Source: Candidatus Coatesiibacteriota bacterium (GTDB taxonomy: Bacteria > RBG-13-66-14 > B26-G2). Taken from it: 13,507 nucleotides of DNA. Positions 7,641 through 13,507 of this stretch are shown in pieces. A program made the translations under genes and the position numbers. The stretch covers positions 1-13,507 of the forward strand of contig QMNJ01000027.1 in the NCBI GenBank assembly GCA_003647715.1, written 5' to 3'. The notes under the pieces were generated by a model that worked only from the letters and a program-made list of their open reading frames with translations, was not told where the DNA came from and searched no databases. Position 1 is the stretch's first letter. Every line of letters begins with the position of its first letter.

Positions 7641-7659
7641 ATAAAAAAATATGTCAAAT
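7634..7659. repeat. Direct repeat of ATGTCAAAT with 17-base period
   Basis: ATGTCAAAT occurs at 7634-7642 and again at 7651-7659, separated by an A-rich stretch. On the minus strand each copy contains TTGACA. The downstream copy is the -35 of the rpoC promoter. The upstream copy has no -10 at the right distance (TTTAGC at 17 bases). It may be a duplicated -35, part of an UP-like region, or a binding site shared with the divergent glycosyltransferase gene. Confidence 0.5.
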
Positions 7660-7688
7660 CTTAGTGTTTCTCTTTATGCAGTATTTGA

Positions 7689-7694
7689 TATTAT
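7689..7694 (+). promoter_or_regulatory. Weak candidate -10 for the glycosyltransferase operon
   Basis: TATTAT (5 of 6 to TATAAT) lies 9 bases before ATG 7704, with no convincing -35 at 16-18 bases. If real, the transcript would begin at or very near the start codon, which would fit the lack of a Shine-Dalgarno sequence there (leaderless mRNA). The region is AT-rich, so a chance match is quite possible. Confidence 0.22.
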
Positions 7695-7703
7695 ATTCAT
7701 CTG

Positions 7704-9002
7704 ATGGTTTTTAAATACAAACTGCTATACATTCTTTACTATTTCCCCCCCCTTGGTGGAGCAGGTGTTATAAGACCTCTTAATTTCGTCAAGTTCTTAC
7801 CTGAAATGGGGATTGAAGTTGATGTGCTAACCATAAAGGAAATACACTACCACTCTTATGACCAAAGCTTGCTAAACCAGATTCCAAAATCAGTAGATAT
7901 TAAAAGGGTAGAAACCCCTGAACCACTGAGATTGGTGAGGGTAATAAAGGATTTAGTCAATCTATTCAGAGGAGAGAATTACAGACCACCAGATAGAATT
8001 TCGTATGGTAGGGCACCAATATATAAATTATTGAGGTCCCTTATACCACCTGATGAGAAGATATTTTCTGTTCCATCACTTGTGTTTGGAGCATTGAAAA
8101 TGTTATCTGAGAAGAAATATGACTGGATTATGACATCAAGCCCTCCCGACTCATTTCATCTGGCAGGTTTAGCACTAAAACATCTTACAGGCATACCATG
8201 GGTCGCTGATTTTAGAGACCCTTGGCATACCCACCATTTGAGGAGGGACTTGAATATTGTGTCTTATTATATTGACGCTCTGATGGAGAGGCAGGTAGTG
8301 GGAAATTCTGACCTGATAGTGACCACAACACGTTCTCTTGCCGATGAGTTTGTTCAAAGATATAATTTTCTTGAAGAGAAAAAAGTTGTAACCATAACAA
8401 ACGGCTATGACCCTGATGAGGTGCATTACAGACCTAAAATGCACGAAAATAAATGGTTTGTTTTCCTTAGCTGTGGGAACTTTACCGGTAGAAGGACTGC
8501 TTTACCTTTCCTTAAGGCAGTGAAGTTGCTTAGAAACTCTAATTCGGAACTGGCAAATAGATTCAGGTTCAGATTCATAGGTGCATTCAGAGAGGAGGAA
8601 GAGGTATGGATAAGAAATGTGGGTCTGACAGATGTAATTGAGATTGAAGGTTATAAAGAACATAAAGAAATGTTAAAAGAGATGCTTGAAGCGGATGTCT
8701 TGCTTCTTGTGTTGAATGAGGAGTTTGAACCCACTCGTATTCCGACCAGGGTATATGAATATCTATGGGCGGGGAAGCCAATACTTGCCATTGTTCCACC
8801 CGGGGATACTCAGAGGATTATTAGAAAGCACAATGCTGGGTTATGCATTAACTCGTATGACCCGGAACAAATTATGAATTCTATCGTTGATGTGTGGAAT
8901 ATGGTGAGGGGAGGGTTTGTAGTTAACAGGGAGGGTATTGGAATCTATTCGCGAAGAGAATTGACCAAAAAACTTGTAAAATATCTGAAACAATTGATAT
9001 AA
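7704..9002 (+). CDS. GT-B fold glycosyltransferase, GT4-like
   Basis: A 432-residue cytoplasmic, probably membrane-associated glycosyltransferase that moves a sugar from a nucleotide-sugar donor to an unidentified acceptor. The N-terminal Rossmann half begins with YILYYFPPLGGAG (9-21, acceptor-side glycine loop) and has VADFRDPW (167-174). The C-terminal half has ITNGYDPDE, a GNFTGRR loop, and IPTRVYEYLWAGKPIL with Glu352, at the site where GT4 enzymes bind the donor. This combination is typical of surface polysaccharide or glycan biosynthesis enzymes. No signal peptide or clear membrane helix is seen. ATG 7704 has no Shine-Dalgarno. Codons 14-17 contain an uninterrupted C8 tract. The stop is 7 bases before the PorU-like gene, suggesting co-transcription. 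Acceptor and sugar are unknown. Confidence 0.88.
   Translation: MVFKYKLLYILYYFPPLGGAGVIRPLNFVKFLPEMGIEVDVLTIKEIHYHSYDQSLLNQIPKSVDIKRVETPEPLRLVRVIKDLVNLFRGENYRPPDRISYGRAPIYKLLRSLIPPDEKIFSVPSLVFGALKMLSEKKYDWIMTSSPPDSFHLAGLALKHLTGIPWVADFRDPWHTHHLRRDLNIVSYYIDALMERQVVGNSDLIVTTTRSLADEFVQRYNFLEEKKVVTITNGYDPDEVHYRPKMHENKWFVFLSCGNFTGRRTALPFLKAVKLLRNSNSELANRFRFRFIGAFREEEEVWIRNVGLTDVIEIEGYKEHKEMLKEMLEADVLLLVLNEEFEPTRIPTRVYEYLWAGKPILAIVPPGDTQRIIRKHNAGLCINSYDPEQIMNSIVDVWNMVRGGFVVNREGIGIYSRRELTKKLVKYLKQLI
7745..7752 (+). repeat. C8 homopolymer within the glycosyltransferase 5' coding region
   Basis: Eight consecutive C residues span the codons for Phe14-Pro15-Pro16-Leu17. Gain or loss of one base would frameshift the protein within its first 20 codons. 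The tract is direct observation; phase variation is inference. Confidence 0.9.
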
Positions 9003-9009
9003 TAACCTT

Positions 9010-12000
9010 ATGAAGTTGGTGAAGTATTGCTTCATTTTTTTGTTTCTTATTGAATTTATCCCCATATACAGCCATTCCGAGCAGATTGATAAAGATTTGT
9101 TGCTGGAGGAGGTTAAAACTATTAAACCTCCCTCTACTGAGCTTAAGGAGAAGGAAAAACTGTACGAAACGAGACCTGTCCGATTTGATTCATCAATTGA
9201 AGAAGTGTTAGATGAGACACAATCTGGGCAGATAGGGATAGATGTAATAAGAGAGGATATAGATGGGGTGGTCTTTGAGATTACATTCCCCGAGCCGAAG
9301 TTCTCGGAGAAGCAGATAGAGGGCAGATTATATACAGTCGTTGATATTCCAACCAATAACTCCTTACTTGAGCCCGGACAACCGAATCTCCCATATGAAG
9401 TCATTATTGTAGCAATTCCTCATAATTCACAGGTAACACTTGATTGCTCTATTGAGGAGCAACAGATATTTAATAGTGTTATACCAAGCCCTACACCGCA
9501 GATAGTGGTAAATAAAGACCCGAATGGTCTTGAGTATCCAGAGTATATTGACACAATTGATGAAAGTATATATGGGGGGAGCGGTATTTACCCCAATCTA
9601 ATAGCCGAGGTTGAAAGCACGGGTGTTGTTAGGGGATTTTCTATTGCCAGTGTGGCAGTTTATCCTATTCAATATGATGTAGAGGCGAAGAAACTGGTGT
9701 TTAATAAGAAAGTGAAGGTGAGTGTAGGTTTTGTTGGGGGGGTGCTATCAGGAGATACTATAAACAAGGGTGATATCAGTGGTGCAGAGAGAGAGTTCAT
9801 AGATTTCTTCAGGAAGGTAGTAGTCAATAAGGATACCTTTATGACATTCAGATACAGGGATAATCCCCCAACCTATAATAGTTTCACCGTTTATGATTTA
9901 TATGACGATGGTGATGTATATAAGTTATTTGTAAAAGATGAAGGAGTTTATAAGGTTACATATGAGTGGTTGGTCAATCATGGTGTGTGTGTGTCTGGCG
10001 TCGCCTCAGATAGAATAAGGTTATATACAGGTGACCATCGTGACCTTATTGAGGAATCACCTGAATTTGAGCAGCCAAATGACAGTATATATGAAGTTCC
10101 CCTTATTGTATTTGATGGAGGCGACGGGATGTTTGATGAGGGTGATTATTTCATCTTCTATGGATTTGGGACCTTCTTCATGGATGAAAGTCGCCAGTAT
10201 CATAAGAGTTTCTATTCAGAATACAGTGTATATTTTCTCACTTTTGGTGTTGAAGGGAAGGGTATGAGATATTCTGATGTCTCATTACCACCCGATGAGG
10301 GTATAGAGGTTCAGAGATATTATCTTAAAAAGGACCATAGAGAGGAAGAAAAAATCTATGCGGCAGATGGATGTTATGGAAATCCAAGGGAGGGTGACGA
10401 TTGGTATTGGACTACTGTTGGCAGAATTGGGGCATGGGAATACCAGTTTAATATGGCGGATAGGGAACCGGGAGAGGATTTAAGGTTAAGGTTCAGATTG
10501 CGGGGAAAGAAGTTAACAAGAACAGAAACATATTATCACATAGTAAAGATATATATAAACTATCAGAATGATGACCATCTGGTATTTCAAAACAATTACT
10601 GGTATGACGGCGAGAAGTGGGAATCTGATTGGAAAAATGAAGAGATGCTTGAGGAAGAAGTTGTGATACCATACGAATTATTAAAAGACGAAAATGTTCT
10701 AATTTTTGAGAACTTTGACCCCACAGATAGCGAGGATGACATATGGAAGAGTGAGTTCTGGGTTGACTGGCTTGAATTTACATATTGGTGCAAGCTTAAG
10801 CCCTATAATGGCAAGATAGAGTTTGGCACCTATGAGATGGAGATGGGTTTTGGACCGGTTGAGAAGATATTTGAGATAGGTCCTTTTGAGAGCAGTGAAC
10901 TGATTGCCATTGATAGAATAACAAACAGGAACATCAGTGGTGAGATTGAAGAGAGGGATGATGGCTTCTACCTGCGATTCAAAGATGAGTTGTTTCAACC
11001 GGCAAAGATTTATGAAATCTATCAGGATAATGCGTTTTCAAGTGTAGTTGATGTTATAAGAGACCAGCCGTCAAATCTTCATGATGTCTCAAACGGGGCT
11101 GATGGTATCTATGTGACATATGATTACTACTACGACATAATAGAGCCACTTGCAGAGGTTCACCGACATGAAGGTTACGATGTCATGGTTGTGAAGGCGG
11201 AGGATGTGTATGAGGAGTTTGGAAAGGGACAGTTAGACCCCACCGCGATAAGAAACATGCTATATCACGCTTATCACTTCTGGGAGAAGAGACCTACTTT
11301 CGTCACTTTGGTGGGATTCTGCACAAAAGACCCTATGGACCACTGGGGGAGACAGAAGGATGTAGGAAGGCTCTACCTCCACCATGGAATGAACAAGATG
11401 CACCCCCATTATGAATTCCATACTTCTTACAGAAAGGTCCCGTCGGATATATGGTTTACCTGTCTGGAGGGTAGAGACCCCGTGAAATTCACCCCCGATA
11501 TGGCTATCTCTAGAATTTCTGCATATGATAGGGAATACACCTCATGGGTGGTGAATAAGTCAATAGATTACTCAACCTCGCCTGACTACGGCGACTGGAA
11601 AATAAGCACCACTCTTGTTGCAGACAATGGATTTACTTTTGAGGGACCGGGCGACTTCCCTGAGGATATGGAGGAATTGATTGAATATGTAATGCCTTAT
11701 GGATTCATACACAAGAAGATATATATGGACCGCCTCAAACACTATGAGGAATATGACCCATCATGGGAGAACAAAGATGGTCTTGAAAAGAGGACTGACT
11801 TGGCAAGGAAATATCTAACACCAGAGATATATAGGAATTTCAATTCATTAATCCTCATATTCTCAGGTCATGGTTCATTCAATGTATGGTGTCATGAAAA
11901 ATTATTCTATGACTGGATAGTGCATCCTGATAATCCATTCCAGGAGTGGATGCAACCAGCTTACAGTGATGAGTATGGTGAATATTTTCCTCACGATGTC

Positions 12001-13347
12001 TATGAACTGCTTAATTACCATCAGTTCCCGCATGTGATGCAGTTATCCTGTAATTTAGGGCATTTTGACCTTGAGGTCGCTGTGATGAGCGAGAAATTGC
12101 CTTATATTAAGGATAAAGGTGCTGTGATGACTGACGGTGAAGACCGTCTTGGGTATGAAAATGAACAGAACAGCTTTAATAACAATATATGGTCATATAT
12201 CTTTGATAGTAAGATGATACCCTTTAACAAGGTGCACTTTAGTATGGCATATTGGATGGCGAAGATTGAGGCGAATAAGAGTGTTCAAATGCAACATAAC
12301 CTGATGGGCGACTGTATGCTCTATTTTGGCTGTCCAACCCGGCTCATTCGCCTTGATTCGTATCCGCCCAGGCATAAGAGAGGTTCTATTCTTGAAATAG
12401 ATGGTGCTATTGAGAACGAAGAGAGCTTCAACGGCTATGCCATAGTCCAGATTGCGGATAGCCCCTTCTACTGTGAATATGAAGGTGAATACCCCATAAT
12501 CTACAGGGATAGAATTTTAACCAAGACCAGAGTAAGGGTGGAAAATGGTGATTTCCATGCAGAATTACCCATTCCCTATGAAACTGGTGACGGTGATGAG
12601 CCAACAGAAGTGAAGCTCTTCATATATGCCTATGATGAGAATAGGGGTTTAGAGGCAATGTTGAATGAGGATGTGCGTATTGATATAGAGGATTACAGCT
12701 CTTCATCAGATACCCAGGGACCATTGATTACAGTGAAGGCAGGAAGTCAGAACTTCATGGACGGTGACTATGTCCCGAAGAAGTGCCCGGTATGGATTGA
12801 CCTTAAAGATGACAGCGGGATACTCCTTGCTGATTCTGATATAACATCGGCAATCTCATTAGAGGTTACCGGTGAGGATGGTTACGAGGTGGATGTTACC
12901 AGATTATTTGAACCAGAGGTTGATGACTACACTAGGGGCTCAATTCATTGCTATGTAGATATACCTGAGGGGGAGCACCAGATAAGGGTTACTGCAAGTG
13001 ATATATTCGGGAACGAATCAACCTCCTCTATAGATGTGAGGACATCTTCTGGTCTTTCTCTCACAGATGTAATGAACTGCCCCAATCCTATGGTGGATGA
13101 GACCAACTTCACATTCAACGCATCCAAGGATATTGATGAATTGAAGATTATGGTGTTTACCTCCTCGGGCAGATTGATTAAGACCATTGAGGAGAGATAC
13201 TTAAATGCGGGCTATAACGAGATACACTGGGACGGAGATGATTTCAACGGCAACCGCCTTGCTAACGGCGTCTATCTGTATAAGATAATCGCCAGAACCG
13301 GAGACGAAAAGTATGAGGCATATGACAAATTAATTGTAATGAGGTAG
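9010..13347 (+). CDS. PorU-like C25 family cysteine peptidase (T9SS sortase candidate)
   Basis: A 1445-residue exported protein. A signal peptide covers about residues 1-23 (MKLVKYC, then a hydrophobic run). About 90-270 resemble a C25 propeptide (PNLPYEVIIVAIPHNSQV), followed by a segment with GVYKVTYEWL and DRIRLYTGD as in PorU proteins. The C25 catalytic domain spans about 695-1110: VPSDIWF, FTPDMAISRISA, FSGHGS with His954, QLSCNLGHFD with Cys1014, and a terminal LMGD motif. After it come an Ig-like PorU-type module (WIDLKDDSGI, DDYTRG, GEHQIRVTASD; about 1235-1345) and a FlgD-like C-terminal domain (about 1355-1445: NCPNPM, FTSSGRLIKT, WDGDDFNGNRLANGVYLYK). In Porphyromonas, PorU removes cargo C-terminal signals and attaches cargo to A-LPS. 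No Shine-Dalgarno precedes ATG 9010, so coupling to the upstream stop is likely. A gingipain-like secreted protease is the alternative; the PorV-like neighbour favours PorU. Confidence 0.85.
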   Translation: MKLVKYCFIFLFLIEFIPIYSHSEQIDKDLLLEEVKTIKPPSTELKEKEKLYETRPVRFDSSIEEVLDETQSGQIGIDVIREDIDGVVFEITFPEPKFSEKQIEGRLYTVVDIPTNNSLLEPGQPNLPYEVIIVAIPHNSQVTLDCSIEEQQIFNSVIPSPTPQIVVNKDPNGLEYPEYIDTIDESIYGGSGIYPNLIAEVESTGVVRGFSIASVAVYPIQYDVEAKKLVFNKKVKVSVGFVGGVLSGDTINKGDISGAEREFIDFFRKVVVNKDTFMTFRYRDNPPTYNSFTVYDLYDDGDVYKLFVKDEGVYKVTYEWLVNHGVCVSGVASDRIRLYTGDHRDLIEESPEFEQPNDSIYEVPLIVFDGGDGMFDEGDYFIFYGFGTFFMDESRQYHKSFYSEYSVYFLTFGVEGKGMRYSDVSLPPDEGIEVQRYYLKKDHREEEKIYAADGCYGNPREGDDWYWTTVGRIGAWEYQFNMADREPGEDLRLRFRLRGKKLTRTETYYHIVKIYINYQNDDHLVFQNNYWYDGEKWESDWKNEEMLEEEVVIPYELLKDENVLIFENFDPTDSEDDIWKSEFWVDWLEFTYWCKLKPYNGKIEFGTYEMEMGFGPVEKIFEIGPFESSELIAIDRITNRNISGEIEERDDGFYLRFKDELFQPAKIYEIYQDNAFSSVVDVIRDQPSNLHDVSNGADGIYVTYDYYYDIIEPLAEVHRHEGYDVMVVKAEDVYEEFGKGQLDPTAIRNMLYHAYHFWEKRPTFVTLVGFCTKDPMDHWGRQKDVGRLYLHHGMNKMHPHYEFHTSYRKVPSDIWFTCLEGRDPVKFTPDMAISRISAYDREYTSWVVNKSIDYSTSPDYGDWKISTTLVADNGFTFEGPGDFPEDMEELIEYVMPYGFIHKKIYMDRLKHYEEYDPSWENKDGLEKRTDLARKYLTPEIYRNFNSLILIFSGHGSFNVWCHEKLFYDWIVHPDNPFQEWMQPAYSDEYGEYFPHDVYELLNYHQFPHVMQLSCNLGHFDLEVAVMSEKLPYIKDKGAVMTDGEDRLGYENEQNSFNNNIWSYIFDSKMIPFNKVHFSMAYWMAKIEANKSVQMQHNLMGDCMLYFGCPTRLIRLDSYPPRHKRGSILEIDGAIENEESFNGYAIVQIADSPFYCEYEGEYPIIYRDRILTKTRVRVENGDFHAELPIPYETGDGDEPTEVKLFIYAYDENRGLEAMLNEDVRIDIEDYSSSSDTQGPLITVKAGSQNFMDGDYVPKKCPVWIDLKDDSGILLADSDITSAISLEVTGEDGYEVDVTRLFEPEVDDYTRGSIHCYVDIPEGEHQIRVTASDIFGNESTSSIDVRTSSGLSLTDVMNCPNPMVDETNFTFNASKDIDELKIMVFTSSGRLIKTIEERYLNAGYNEIHWDGDDFNGNRLANGVYLYKIIARTGDEKYEAYDKLIVMR
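13341..13344 (+). promoter_or_regulatory. Ribosome-binding site for the PorV-like gene
   Basis: GAGG overlaps the last codons of the PorU-like gene and lies 7 bases before GTG 13352. It decides the start, because no such site precedes the alternative ATG at 13373. Confidence 0.6.
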
Positions 13348-13351
13348 TTGT

Positions 13352-13507
13352 GTGGTTAAGTGTTTTCAGATAATGTCAGTAGGAATACTGTTTTTTATTT
13401 TTGTTGGCGTTGCCATCTCGGAGGACTATCTATATGCTGGTGACTTCATGGAACTGGGTGTGGGTGCACGCTCACTTGGAATGGGTGGCGCATACTCCGC
13501 CATCTGC
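13352..13507 (+). CDS. PorV/PorQ-family outer-membrane protein, N-terminus (3' end outside window)
   Basis: The first 52 codons of a gene running off the window. The chosen GTG start gives MVKCFQIM, then a hydrophobic stretch (VGILFFIFVGVAI) and a plausible signal peptidase site after AIS. The mature start, DFMELGVGARSLGMGGAYSA, matches the N-terminal G-V-G-A-R-[SA]-L-G-M-G-G-A motif of PorV/PorQ (and UPF0164-like) beta-barrel proteins. In the T9SS of Bacteroidota, PorV is an outer-membrane shuttle that brings cargo from the translocon to the PorU sortase. The gene lies 4 bases after the PorU-like stop, in the same operon. PorQ or a paralogue cannot be excluded from 52 residues. Confidence 0.78.
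   Translation, partial: MVKCFQIMSVGILFFIFVGVAISEDYLYAGDFMELGVGARSLGMGGAYSAIC

Noticed and set aside
7531..7703. tRNA or small RNA gene in the divergent gap
   Set aside because: No cloverleaf or T-loop sequence; the AT-rich content is explained by the promoter, repeats and leader hairpin.
8841..9404. Minus-strand open frame of 187 residues across the glycosyltransferase-PorU junction
   Set aside because: Low-complexity Ser-rich translation typical of antisense reading; both + strand genes are well supported.
13373..13375. ATG as the start of the PorV-like gene
   Set aside because: No ribosome-binding site precedes it and it removes the positive charge of the signal peptide; GTG 13352 has GAGG at 7 bases.
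1..13507. CRISPR array, insertion sequence or att site
   Set aside because: No regularly spaced repeats with spacers, no transposase or integrase motifs and no terminal inverted repeats were seen.

Overview
The window looks like a moderately AT-rich bacterial chromosome segment from a Gram-negative-type lineage, probably an FCB-group-like or related candidate phylum. The reasons are the RpoC trigger-loop insertion (SI3 type), a type IX secretion (T9SS) style C25 peptidase with a FlgD-like C-terminal domain, and the start of a PorV/PorQ-type outer-membrane protein. I cannot assign the phylum from sequence alone.

Layout. 1-291 (+): 3' end of a GNAT-family acetyltransferase. 323-7530 (-): an information-processing block transcribed right to left, rpoC, rpsL, rpsG, fusA, with short gaps of 41-56 bases. 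7531-7703: divergent intergenic region carrying a near-consensus extended -10 promoter for rpoC. 7704-13507 (+): a GT-B glycosyltransferase, then a very large PorU-like C25 cysteine peptidase, then the first 52 codons of a PorV/PorQ-like gene. These three genes are nearly contiguous and look like an operon.

The rpoC block resembles the end of the classical rpoBC-str cluster, but rpoB is not upstream of rpoC and tuf is not downstream of fusA. rpoC starts from its own strong promoter. rpsL and rpsG each also have a perfect TGnTATAAT motif in the short gap ahead of them. The gap before fusA instead holds a C6/G6 hairpin. The EF-G has unusual residues in both domain IV tip loops, including Lys at the usually conserved tip histidine, and RpoC has Thr directly after the catalytic aspartate triad where Gln is usual.

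The right half is best read as part of a T9SS attachment apparatus: a PorU-like sortase candidate (His954/Cys1014) and its outer-membrane partner PorV. The upstream glycosyltransferase could contribute to a surface glycan, possibly the one to which cargo is attached (inference). It carries a C8 tract within its first 20 codons, a candidate site for frameshift phase variation.
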